Shown here in pieces: positions 1 through 8,123 of a DNA stretch of 40,888 nt. This DNA is from Candidatus Altimarinota bacterium (GTDB taxonomy: Bacteria; Cyanobacteriota; Cyanobacteriia; Cyanobacteriales; Microcystaceae). A model generated the notes under the pieces. It worked only from the letters and a program-made list of their open reading frames with translations, did no database searches and was not told where the DNA came from. Location: assembly GCA_012031035.1 (NCBI GenBank), contig JAAUUT010000041.1:1-40888 (forward strand), given 5' to 3'. The position numbers and the translations under genes were made by a program. How positions within the stretch are numbered: the first letter of the stretch is position 1; every line of letters begins with the position of its first letter.

Positions 1-48
1 GATTGTTTGGAACAAAATTTTAATGCGCATTACAGTCGAGACGTTTAA
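1..48 (+). CDS. Possible 3' end of a truncated upstream gene
   Basis: Frame 1 is open from the window edge to a TAA at 46-48 and ends ...NFNAHYSRDV. The same frame then stays open to another TAA at 136-138 (ending ...IEMAEVSN). A hairpin terminator on the same strand follows at about 171-236, which fits a transcript arriving from the left. The fragment is too short to assign a family. Either stop could be the true end if there is an error in the first. Confidence 0.3.
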   Translation, partial: DCLEQNFNAHYSRDV

Positions 49-170
49 AATTTAAAAGTTCGTACCGAAAAACCTCTGAATTTTTTAGTAAAGGACATAG
101 AAGATAGAGTTATTGAAATGGCAGAAGTTTCTAATTAATTATAATTAAACATTTTTTTGAAAGTTTATAA

Positions 171-236
171 AAGGCTGTTGGAGCAAAGATTCTTGAGTTT
201 ATTTCCAAGATCGTCCAACAGTCTTTATTTTTTTAT
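171..236 (+). terminator. Bidirectional hairpin terminator
   Basis: The arms AGGCTGTTGGA (172-182) and TCCAACAGTCTT (214-225) pair across a loop of about 30 bases and are followed by a T-rich tract. Read on the other strand, the hairpin ends in CCTTTTAT, so it can also serve the CPXCG-type gene that ends at 313 on the minus strand. Confidence 0.6.
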
Positions 237-312
237 TTCCCTGACTTAACAAAAAAGATTGAATTTTAGCTCGTTTGATAGAGAGTTATGTTGAGTTAAA
301 ATTGACCAATGA

Positions 313-501
313 TTACTCCTCATAATCGGTAGCAATCTCAACATCTAACGTATCTTCATCGATATTGACGTATAAAACATTCGGACGACAGCAAACCTGA
401 CAATCTTCCACATAAGATTGCTGCATTCCCGCGCTTAAATCTACAAAAGTTGCATTTTCTTCCCCACAAAACGCACAAAAATACTCTGCTGTTGTTTGCA
501 T
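313..501 (-). CDS. Small CPXCG-type cysteine-rich protein
   Basis: This is a 62-residue protein with two cysteine pairs, CAFC near residue 9 and CQVCC near residue 34, and an acidic C-terminus (DYEE). The layout matches the short Cys-rich CPXCG family, presumed small zinc ribbons of unknown function; here the first motif reads CAFCG instead of CPXCG. It lies downstream of psbX on the same strand, but a terminator at 582-611 separates them, so it is probably transcribed independently or by read-through. Confidence 0.65.
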   Translation of the reverse strand: MQTTAEYFCAFCGEENATFVDLSAGMQQSYVEDCQVCCRPNVLYVNIDEDTLDVEIATDYEE

Positions 502-581
502 TTTGAAAAAAACTTTCTATAAAAAAATAAGTTTTTGAATAATGTCAATAGTTTGTAATAAAAAATAAATAAATAAATAGG

Positions 582-611
582 AAAACCCACCCCATTGATT
601 ATAGGGCGGGT
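582..611 (-). terminator. Rho-independent terminator of psbX
   Basis: On the minus strand CCCGCCC, a loop of about 10 bases and GGGTGGG form a GC-rich stem (one G-U pair) followed by TTTTCC. It starts about 14 bases past the psbX stop codon. Confidence 0.7.
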
Positions 612-624
612 AGATGGAGATGAA

Positions 625-744
625 TTAGGTGCGGGTAATTTTGTCTTTCTGGCTAATAAAGACCAGTCCAACCACAATTGGAACGACAACAATAACACCA
701 CCTAAAACCAAACTCCACAAGAAATTAGCTAATGAAGGAGTCAT
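625..744 (-). CDS. psbX: Photosystem II protein PsbX
   Basis: A 39-residue reading frame, too short for usual ORF cut-offs, begins [16 protein letters not shown] and ends SQKDKITRT. It has a short N-terminal segment, one hydrophobic helix (about residues 8-30) and a charged C-terminal tail, the expected size and form of PsbX, a single-helix photosystem II subunit of the thylakoid membrane near the cytochrome b559 side of the complex. The motif FISQKDK after the helix is typical of the family as I recall it. The gene has its own downstream terminator, so it is probably monocistronic, as is usual for psbX. Confidence 0.85.
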   Translation of the reverse strand: MTPSLANFLWSLVLGGVIVVVPIVVGLVFISQKDKITRT

Positions 745-879
745 AAACTTTATATCCCTTGATTATTTTTGATATGCTTCGTTACTTATTTTATAAGGTT
801 TTGCAAAGATTTCTCAGATTTTACGACTAAGTGCGATCGCGCTCTACAATTAATGATGCGATCGCATTCAAGACGACTG

Positions 880-1935
880 ATGACACAAGCCTCTAATCCC
901 ACAACCCTTGACTGGTCAGACTTACTAAAACAGTTACTAGAAGGACAATCTCTCTCCCAAATAGAAGCTTCTCAACTAATGCAAGGTTGGCTAGCACAAG
1001 AAATCCCTGAAGTTTTATCGGGAGCTATCTTAGCCGCTATCCAAGCTAAAAGCGTATCTGCTGAAGAATTGGCAGGAATGGCACGAGTATTGCAAGCGCA
1101 ATCTTTGCAGCAAACTCCCATTCAACACGCGCAACCCGTTATCGATACGTGCGGAACCGGAGGAGATGGGGCATCTACTTTTAATATATCGACTGCTGTT
1201 GCCTTCGTTGCGGCGGCGGCTGGGATAAAAGTCGCCAAGCACGGCAATCGTTCTGCTTCGAGCAAAGTAGGTTCGGCTGATGTTTTAGAATATTTAGGAG
1301 TGAATTTATCCGCACCGTCAGAAAAAGTAGAAGCCGCTCTCTCTGAAGTCGGAATTACCTTTTTATTTGCTCCTGGTTGGCATCCTGCGATGAAAAACGT
1401 GGCTCCCTTGCGACGGACGCTGAAAGTGCGGACGGTGTTTAATTTATTGGGGCCATTAGTCAATCCTTTGCGTCCTACCGGACAAGTTATCGGCGTTTAC
1501 GATGCTAAGTTTTTAGAACCGATGGCTAAGGCGCTAAATTACTTGGGAACGCCTAAAGCGATTATTCTCCACGGTCGGGAAAAGTTGGACGAAGCAGGAT
1601 TGGGGGATGTAACAGATTTAGCGTTATTGAGCGATCGCAAAGTAGAATTGAGTCAATTACAGCCTGAAGTTTTGGGTTTAGCTCCTGCGAAGACTGAGGC
1701 ATTAAAAGGGGGAAATGTAGAAGAAAATGCCGAAATCTTGCGAAATGTTCTCCAAGGAAAAGGAACGCAAGCACAACAAGAAGCAGTTGCATTAAATGCG
1801 TCGTTGGCGCTTCAAGTTGGCGAAGTAGTCTTTTTTGAAGACCGTCGCCAAGGGGTAGAAAAGGCAAAAGAAATTCTCAAGAGTGGTGCTGCTTGGTCGA
1901 AGTTAGAAGAATTGGTTGGGTTTCTGGAAAGTTAA
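880..1935 (+). CDS. trpD: Anthranilate phosphoribosyltransferase
   Basis: TrpD joins anthranilate and PRPP to give phosphoribosylanthranilate, the second step of tryptophan synthesis after anthranilate synthase. The protein shows the PRPP-binding loop [11 protein letters not shown], the [18 protein letters not shown] segment and the [10 protein letters not shown] motif in the expected order. From the ATG at 880 it is 351 residues, close to the family's usual length. The frame is open back to 769, but that extension is rich in unrelated residues and HIP1 sequence, so I prefer 880 (853 is an alternative). No other trp genes are adjacent, as is usual in cyanobacteria. It converges on the parDE pair with only 26 bases between. 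Confidence 0.93.
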   Translation: MTQASNPTTLDWSDLLKQLLEGQSLSQIEASQLMQGWLAQEIPEVLSGAILAAIQAKSVSAEELAGMARVLQAQSLQQTPIQHAQPVIDTCGTGGDGASTFNISTAVAFVAAAAGIKVAKHGNRSASSKVGSADVLEYLGVNLSAPSEKVEAALSEVGITFLFAPGWHPAMKNVAPLRRTLKVRTVFNLLGPLVNPLRPTGQVIGVYDAKFLEPMAKALNYLGTPKAIILHGREKLDEAGLGDVTDLALLSDRKVELSQLQPEVLGLAPAKTEALKGGNVEENAEILRNVLQGKGTQAQQEAVALNASLALQVGEVVFFEDRRQGVEKAKEILKSGAAWSKLEELVGFLES

Positions 1936-1961
1936 TAGAGAATAAACCAGTGGATGACTTT

Positions 1962-2261
1962 TTACGCTTCATCCGCAAACAAGGTTTCTAAGTCTTGACG
2001 ACCATTGACAATTCTTAAAATTTCAACGCTTTCATCAACAACTTGATAGAAGATAATATATCCGTCTAACGGTAGACCCCGTAGGTTTGGACGGATATGG
2101 TTATAGCTACGTCCCAGATTGGGAAATTTTAGCAAATTAAAGCACTTCTGATTAAAATCTCGAAATAGCTTTTCTCCTGCATTTACGTTTCGTTCTAAAA
2201 AGTATTCTGCAATGCGATCTAAATCTCGACTAGCAGAAGGAGCAATGATGAAACGATTCAT
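1962..2261 (-). CDS. parE: ParE/RelE-family toxin
   Basis: This 99-residue protein begins MNRFIIAPSASRDLDRIAEY, has LGRSYNHIRPNLRGLPLDGY in the middle and ends with VEILRIVNGRQDLETLF. That is the ParE/RelE toxin fold pattern of plasmid-type addiction modules: an N-terminal helical hairpin, a central Arg/Tyr-rich strand and a C-terminal IxRVxxGxxD-like strand. ParE toxins act on DNA gyrase, RelE toxins on ribosome-bound mRNA; sequence alone does not settle which applies here, though the partner is ParD-like. The start overlaps the antitoxin stop by 4 bases (ATGA), so the two are translationally coupled. Confidence 0.85.
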   Translation of the reverse strand: MNRFIIAPSASRDLDRIAEYFLERNVNAGEKLFRDFNQKCFNLLKFPNLGRSYNHIRPNLRGLPLDGYIIFYQVVDESVEILRIVNGRQDLETLFADEA

Positions 2262-2533
2262 TTGTGCGCCTCTCGCGCTTGCTGAAATCGTTCCAGAATT
2301 CGATTAACTACGGTTTCACCGTCTAAACCCTCTCCACGGTCTAGTTCTGCTCTTGCGACATCAACCTTTTCGCGAGTTTCTTCAATCCACTGACTATACT
2401 CATTATTTAGTTTTTCCAATAAACAGAATGCCGCATCAACTACCTCGCTTGCATTGGTAAATTTTCCAGAGGCAATTTGTGCTTCAATAAATTGTTGGTG
2501 TTCGGGCTTGAGTAGAATTTCCATTGAATTCAT
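2258..2533 (-). CDS. parD: ParD-family antitoxin
   Basis: A 91-residue antitoxin: the N-terminal region (LLKPEHQQFIEAQIASGKF, then TNASEVVDAAFCLLE) is a ribbon-helix-helix DNA-binding domain of the CC2985/ParD type, and the charged C-terminal half would wrap the toxin. It precedes parE with a 4-base overlap, the standard antitoxin-first order, and probably represses its own promoter in the roughly 170-base gap before the divergent chelatase gene. The start may be the ATG at 2533 or the in-frame ATG at 2524; I cannot separate them. Confidence 0.85.
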   Translation of the reverse strand: MNSMEILLKPEHQQFIEAQIASGKFTNASEVVDAAFCLLEKLNNEYSQWIEETREKVDVARAELDRGEGLDGETVVNRILERFQQAREAHK

Positions 2534-2704
2534 CTCCGTTCGCAGATAAAACCGTTACGTAAGGCTTATTCCTATTTTAAAGATACAGCGATCGCTCTCT
2601 ACTGCTTTCGCTAAGGATATGCGATCTAGACATTGCGATCGCCCTACCCAATAAACTCTCTTAAACTTTTTACAATAAAGATATAAAGATTTACAGGTTG
2701 GGGC

Positions 2705-4276
2705 ATGAAACGCATCGTCGTTATTACTGGGTTTGAATCGTTTAACGCCGACTTGTATCGAAAAGCGGCACAGTTAGCAACTTCGCGTTGTCCCGATTTG
2801 GATGTACGAGTATTTAGCGATCGCTCTCTCGCTACAGAACCAGAAATAATAGAAAATGCCCTCAAAGATGCCCAAGTCTTTTTTGCTAGCTTAATTTTCG
2901 ACTACGACCAAGTAATCTGGTTGCGTCAGCGAGTGCAACATATCCCCATTCGCCTCGTCTTTGAGTCTGCATTGGAGTTGATGAGTCTCACGCAATTGGG
3001 TAAATTTGCTATTGGCGACAAACCAAAAGGAATGCCCAAACCCATACAATTCATCCTCAGCAAGTTTTCTAGCGGTAAAGAAGAAGACAAACTCGCAGGA
3101 TATATTAGCTTCCTCAAAACTGGGCCCAAACTTCTCAAATTCGTTCCCGTTCAAAAAGTCCAAGACTTACGCAATTGGTTGATTATTTATGGTTACTGGA
3201 ATGCAGGCGGTTCGGATAATTTTGCCGTGATGTGTTGGACGATTGCCCAGAAGTATTTAGACTTGAAAGTAGGCGAGATACCCGAACCCATCGAAACGCC
3301 TAATATGGGATTGTTACATCCCGATTATCGCGGATATTTTTTATCTCCCAAGGAGTATTTGGATTGGTATAGGAATTGTAGAGACGCGAAATTTCGCGTC
3401 TCTACAAATTCAAAATTACCAGTTGTTGGCATTCTGTTATATCGCAAGCACGTTATTACCAAACAACCTTACATCGCCAAATTAATTCGCTATTTTGAGG
3501 AAGAAGGATTGATTCCTTTACCCGTGTTTATCAATGGGGTAGAAGGTCACGTTGTCGTTAGAGATTGGTTGACCACTGCTTATGAAACTCAGCAACGCCA
3601 GCAGGGAATTATTGAAACGCCTTCCCTATCTAAAGATGCTACAGAAGTAGACGCGATCGCATCTACCATTGGTTTTCCTTTGGTTGGCGGCCCTGCGGGG
3701 TCGATGGAAGCAGGACGACAGGTAGAAGTGGCAAAAAGAATCTTGAGTGCCAAGAATATTCCCTATCTCGTCGCTGCACCTTTGTTGATTCAAGATATCC
3801 ATTCTTGGACGCGACAAGGAATCGGGGGGTTGCAAAGTGTGGTCTTGTATGCGCTGCCAGAATTAGATGGCGCGATCGATACTATACCGCTTGGAGGATT
3901 AGTTGGAGAAGATATTTATTTGGTTCCAGAAAGGGTCAAGCGTCTGACGGGAAGATTAAAAAGTTGGATTCAATTGCGTCAAATTCCGCCTTCTGAAAGG
4001 AAAGTTGCTGTTATTTTATATGGTTTTCCACCCGGATATGGGGCGACGGGAACGGCCGCTTTGTTAAATGTCCCTCGCAGTTTGATTAAGTTGCTGGAGG
4101 CGCTGAAGGAACAAGGATATACGGTGGGAGATTTGCCGGAGGATGGAGAGGAGTTGATTCGTCGGGTGAAGGAGGCGGATGAGAATTTTATCTCGCACAG
4201 AGGCACAGAGACGCGGAGACGAACCCCACCCACCCCCCTCGTTCCCCCCTTGGTAGGGGGGGATGACAGGGGGTAG
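2705..4276 (+). pseudogene. chlH: Mg/Co chelatase large subunit (ChlH/CobN type), N-terminal part, broken
   Basis: This is the N-terminal ~500 residues of a BchH/ChlH/CobN-type large subunit, which holds the porphyrin or corrin ring while an AAA+ ChlI/ChlD-type motor inserts the metal. It begins MKRIVVITGFESFNADLYRK and has the family segments FPLVGGPAGSMEAGR and PELDGAIDTIPLGG. The start differs from canonical cyanobacterial ChlH (which I recall beginning MFTNVK), so this looks like the second cyanobacterial paralogue, variously called ChlH or CobN. Authentic sequence ends near residue 495 (...RRVKEADE); the last 30 residues come from inserted repeat DNA and end at a TAG. A perfect palindrome at 3376-3407 is read in frame. 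The rest of the protein resumes at 4342 in another frame. Confidence 0.8.
3376..3407. repeat. 32-bp perfect palindrome inside the chelatase gene
   Basis: Every base from 3376 to 3407 pairs with its mirror across the centre between 3391 and 3392; each half reads TTGTAGAGACGCGAAA. It resembles a dispersed cyanobacterial intergenic repeat as I recall. It is translated in frame here and adds about 10 residues (CRDAKFRVST) between the family segments LSPKEYLDWY and PVVGILLYRKH. Confidence 0.9.
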
Positions 4277-4330
4277 AGGGTGCCGAAGGCGGGAGGGGTC
4301 AGTTCGTTGCGCAGAGGGAAGAGAGAGGGG
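4190..4330. repeat. GC-rich composite repeat insertion in the chelatase gene
   Basis: About 140 bases of sequence unlike the flanking coding DNA. The left part is a purine-rich, near-heptameric stretch (CACAGAGGCACAGAGACG). The middle holds CCCCCTTGGTAGGGGG foldback DNA, also seen in the element at 30442-30520. The insertion brings a TAG stop (4274-4276) and changes frame from 2 to 1. Its borders are judged from where chelatase protein similarity stops (codon 4181-4183) and resumes (about 4336). Confidence 0.75.
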
Positions 4331-4341
4331 ATAGCGTTGAT

Positions 4342-6575
4342 GTGAGGACTTTGGAGGGGTGGTTGGGTTATCTGCTGACCAGTCGTATTGAAAAGCAGTG
4401 GAAGTCTTTGACGGCGACGGGGATTAAGACTTATGGCGATGAGTTTCAGGTTGGCGGGGTTCGGTTAGGAAATGTTTGGATAGGGGTGCAACCGCCTTTA
4501 GGAGTTGCAGGCGACCCGATGCGATTGATGTTTGAAAAGGATTTAACGCCTCATCCTCAATATGCTGCTTTTTATAAGTGGTTGCAAAATGAGTTTCAAG
4601 CGGATGCTGTTATTCATTTTGGGATGCACGGAACGGTAGAATGGTTGCCTGGATCTCCGTTGGGGAATACGGGTTATTCTTGGTCGGATATTCTGTTAGG
4701 AAATCTCCCCAATCTTTATATTTATGCTGCTAATAATCCTTCCGAATCTATCTTGGCAAAGCGAAGGGGATATGGAGTATTAATTTCTCATAATGTACCG
4801 CCATACGGTCGCGCGGGATTATATAAAGAGTTGATGGCATTGCGCGATCTCATTTCAGAATATCGCGAAGACCCAGAGAAGAATTATGTCCTCAGAGAGG
4901 CAATTTGTCAGAAAATTGTCGATACGGGATTAGAAGCAGATTGTAAGTTTGAAGAAGGAGAAAAACAAGGGATTGCTTTTACCGTTGAAAATGCTCGTTT
5001 GTTTAGCAAACACGCGCTAAGCGATTACTTTGTCAAGGTATATGAGTATTTACAAGTAGTAGAACAAAGATTATTTTCTTCGGGATTGCATACGTTAGGA
5101 GAAATGCCGAATGCAGAAGCGTTAAATGCTTATCTTGAAGCGTATTTTAGCGATCGCTTGCCCGAAAAAGCTAGAGAAGCAATTATTACTGGAGATCAAG
5201 AAACATTAGAAATTTTCTATTCCAAAAATGGTTACTCGGAAACGGTAAAAGAAGCCCAAAATATTCAAGCATTATTATCCCAAACAACTGATGAGTTAAG
5301 CAATCTTTTGCGAGGACTCAATGGCGAATATATTCCCCCTGCTCCGGGCGGAGATTTGTTACGAGATGGAACGGGAGTTTTACCGACGGGAAGAAATATT
5401 CATGCTTTAGATCCTTATCGAATGCCTTCGCCTGCTGCTTATGAAAGGGGACGAGAAATTGCCAAAAAAATTATCGCTCAAAATTTAGAAGAACAGGGCA
5501 AGTATCCTGAAACAGTTGCCGTCATGTTGTGGGGATTAGATATTATTAAAACTAAGGGAGAATCGATTGGGATTTTATTAGAATTAGTGGGGGCTGAAGC
5601 AGTTAAAGAAGGGACGGGAAGAATCGTTCGTTACGAACTAAAACCTTTATTAGAAGTCGGACATCCGCGCATCGATATTTTAGGAAATTTATCGGGTATT
5701 TTCCGCGATACGTTTGTTAATATTATCGAATTACTAGACGATCTTTTTCAACGCGCGGCAGAGGCAGACGAACCCGAAGAACAAAATTTTATTCGCAAAC
5801 ACGCACTCGAATTAAAAGCAAAAGGAATCGAGAATACTTCAGCAAGATTGTTTTCTAATCCTGCGGGAGATTTTGGATCTTTGGTTAACGATCGCGTTGT
5901 CGATGGCAATTGGGAATCGCAAGAAGAATTAGCCGATACTTGGACAAATCGTAATGGATTTAGTTACGGAAGAAAAGATAAAGGACAAGCAAGACCGGAA
6001 GTATTAAACCAATTACTGCAGACGAGCGATCGCGTCGTTCAAGAAATAGATTCGGTCGAATACGGACTAACCGATATTCAAGAATATTATGCCAATACAG
6101 GAGGGTTAAAACTTGCTGCCGAAAAACAAAGTGGCAAGAAAGTAACGGCTAGTTTTGTTGAGAGTTTTTCTAAAGATACAACACCGCGAAAACTAGAAGA
6201 AGTATTGCGTTTAGAATATCGAACTAAGTTATTAAATCCTAAATGGGCAGATTCAATGGCAAACCAAGGATCGGGCGCGCTTATGAAATTTCTCAGCGCA
6301 TGACCGCCTTACTTGGTTGGGGAGGAACGGTTAATTTTACCGATAATTGGGTATACGACCAAGCCGCACAAACTTACGCATTCGATGCAGAAATGGCACA
6401 AAAATTAAGACAAGCAAACCCCGAAGCTTTTCGCAATATTGTGGGACGAATGTTAGAAGCGCACGGACGAGGTTTTTGGGAAGCCGATGAAGAAAAATTA
6501 CAGAAATTAAGAGAATTGTATGAGCTAACAGAAGATGAATTAGAAGGAGTTAATTCAGCAACGATCGCGAATTGA
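4342..6575 (+). pseudogene. chlH: Mg/Co chelatase large subunit (ChlH/CobN type), C-terminal part, frameshifted
   Basis: This continues the chelatase subunit after the repeat insertion. The first authentic residues are about VDVRTLEGWLGYLLTSRIEK; a GTG at 4342 could act as a start but is probably internal. It holds the strongest family signatures: HFGMHGTVEWLPGSPLGNTG, NLYIYAANNPSESILAKRRG, LPTGRNIHALDPYRMP and GIFRDTFVNIIELLDD. The frame runs to 6303, then the true sequence continues in frame 3 (AYEISQRMTALLGWGG to DELEGV) until 6575. The shift is explained by one missing G in GGATCGGGCGCGC at about 6271-6279. With both defects repaired the protein is about 1,250-1,290 residues, normal for the family. 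It converges on the anti-sigma gene with 11 bases between. Confidence 0.8.
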
Positions 6576-6586
6576 GCATAGCTAGT

Positions 6587-7168
6587 TTAGCAATTAAGCT
6601 CGACGATCTCATCATCAAGAGAAGTGCGTAAAAAGAGCGTACATCCCTCTAACGTTTCTGGTTGATGGCAAGAGCCTGGTGTTGAGTAGATGCGATCGCC
6701 ACTACTATAAATTTTGCCACCGATTCTCAAATTGCCTTCCAGAACGATAATTTCTTCGTCGCTGGCGTGTCGATGGGCGGGGAATTGGATACCAGCTTCA
6801 GCCCGAACAAAATAAGCAATCTGTCGCATCTCGTCGTCTATAGAAAGCGTACTAACCATTACGCCTGGAATTGAATAGGATTCCCAGGATACCTCAAATA
6901 ATCGCTCTCTCAAAGTTGTTACTGACCATTGAGCAGAATTTGGCTCTAGGCTGGCGATTCTCTCAAAAAGACGTTTTTTGAGGTCAGCAGCCATAGACAC
7001 GGGTGGAGCGCTGTAAGGGATGGCAGAAATAGCTTTTTTAAACTTTGCTAACTGAGCTTGTAATTCTGGGGACTTAGCGATCGCATCCTCAACAACACAA
7101 CGTTTTGACTCGTCAAGGCTGTCGAGTGCATATAAGGCTGTAAGTTCCCAAAATTCTTCCGATAGCAT
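6587..7168 (-). CDS. Cupin-type anti-sigma factor (ChrR/RskA-like)
   Basis: This 193-residue protein follows an ECF sigma gene by 45 bases, the usual place for a cognate anti-sigma factor. The N-terminal ~75 residues (FWELTALYALDSLDE, then a helical stretch) resemble anti-sigma N-terminal domains but lack the HxxxCxxC zinc site of ChrR. The C-terminal half is a cupin: FPAHRHASDEEIIVLEG supplies the metal-binding His-His-Glu and SCHQPETLEGC the later His. In ChrR the cupin senses singlet oxygen or related oxidants. Here a similar redox or light-stress input is an inference. There is no membrane segment, so it should be cytoplasmic. Confidence 0.8.
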   Translation of the reverse strand: MLSEEFWELTALYALDSLDESKRCVVEDAIAKSPELQAQLAKFKKAISAIPYSAPPVSMAADLKKRLFERIASLEPNSAQWSVTTLRERLFEVSWESYSIPGVMVSTLSIDDEMRQIAYFVRAEAGIQFPAHRHASDEEIIVLEGNLRIGGKIYSSGDRIYSTPGSCHQPETLEGCTLFLRTSLDDEIVELNC

Positions 7169-7213
7169 TATTTTTTATCAATATGTTACTTCTATGGTAG
7201 CCTGCCTCAATAT

Positions 7214-7786
7214 TCATGGAGAATCGAGCAGCCGATGTAATTCAATCAATCCTTGCCGAACTTGTGTTTTGATTGTCTCTACTGGAAGTCCCATTTGCGC
7301 GGCGATTTCTGCATGAGTCAAACCTTGGTAATAAGATAGCTCAAGGATTTGTCTATGCGCTTCTGGTATTTGCTGCAACGCTGCGATCGCGCGATCGCGA
7401 CGGGATCGAATTACAATATCTTCTTGAGGAGCGTCGATTGACGTTCTCTGTTGAAGATGAATTCTCTCTCTTGGAAATGTTTTGACCTTTTTCGCTTCGG
7501 GTCGAGATAACCTTTGAAGTCTTTCTAAAGCTTGCCTTCGGGTTAACCTAAAAAGCCAAGCATCAACTTGTTTTTGGCTGAGATTGTCTCTTTTAGCTGT
7601 TTGCCAGACTTGGCAGAATACATCTAGCACGACTTCTTCTGCGTCTTGTACGGATTCGAGAATTTTAAAGGCGATCGCGTAAAGGACGCTAGCATAGCGA
7701 TCGTAAAGTTCTGCTAAGGCAGCTTGCTCTTGCCGAACGATCCCCATTACAAGCGTCTTGTCATCAATAAATTGCTGATTAGTCAT
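7214..7786 (-). CDS. ECF-type RNA polymerase sigma factor
   Basis: A 190-residue sigma-70 family protein with region 2 (LAELYDRYASVLYAIAFKIL, then DAEEVVLDVFCQVWQ) for -10 recognition and core binding, and region 4 (ALQQIPEAHRQILELSYYQG, then THAEIAAQMGLPVETIKTQV) for -35 recognition. Regions 1 and 3 are missing, as in extracytoplasmic-function sigma factors. It is transcribed ahead of the cupin anti-sigma gene and probably forms a sigma/anti-sigma switch with it. ECF units of this kind usually autoregulate, but I could not identify a matching promoter upstream. Confidence 0.88.
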   Translation of the reverse strand: MTNQQFIDDKTLVMGIVRQEQAALAELYDRYASVLYAIAFKILESVQDAEEVVLDVFCQVWQTAKRDNLSQKQVDAWLFRLTRRQALERLQRLSRPEAKKVKTFPRERIHLQQRTSIDAPQEDIVIRSRRDRAIAALQQIPEAHRQILELSYYQGLTHAEIAAQMGLPVETIKTQVRQGLIELHRLLDSP

Positions 7787-8123
7787 TGAAATTTAATGAC
7801 TGTGAATCCCCATAGAGTTTTTTGATTCGAGTTTGAGGCTGACGATGAAATGCAATGTATCCCCGATATATCTATTAAAGTTCATACATTTTTAGATTCA
7901 TCCTTTACGGAAATATTAGTGACGAAGTTATGCGATCGTCTCTCTAGCGATTAAAGATTTAACAAATCACAAATCCGAGCGCAGTTGTCATTCATAAATT
8001 AATTATAGATATCCTGTATCTAATGTTTAACGAAACATAAATTGAACGAGGTGAATCCCTCCAACTCCGAAAAACCTTGGTAAAATCCGCTGTAATATTG
8101 AAAATCAATGATTCTTATCAAAT
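7787..8123. other. Divergent intergenic region, sigma factor / amidase
   Basis: 337 bases between divergent genes, without a convincing ORF or RNA. The only structure I see is a small inverted repeat, ATGTTTAACGAAACAT (8023-8038), about 86 bases before the amidase ATG. It could be an operator, but this is weak. Confidence 0.35.

Noticed and set aside
441..701. A minus-strand ORF over psbX and the CPXCG gene
   Set aside because: It overlaps two better-supported genes and a terminator and has no family sequence.
2705..6575. Canonical cyanobacterial ChlH
   Set aside because: The N-terminus and the middle segments differ from what I recall of the usual ChlH (which begins MFTNVK). It looks like the second ChlH/CobN-type paralogue.
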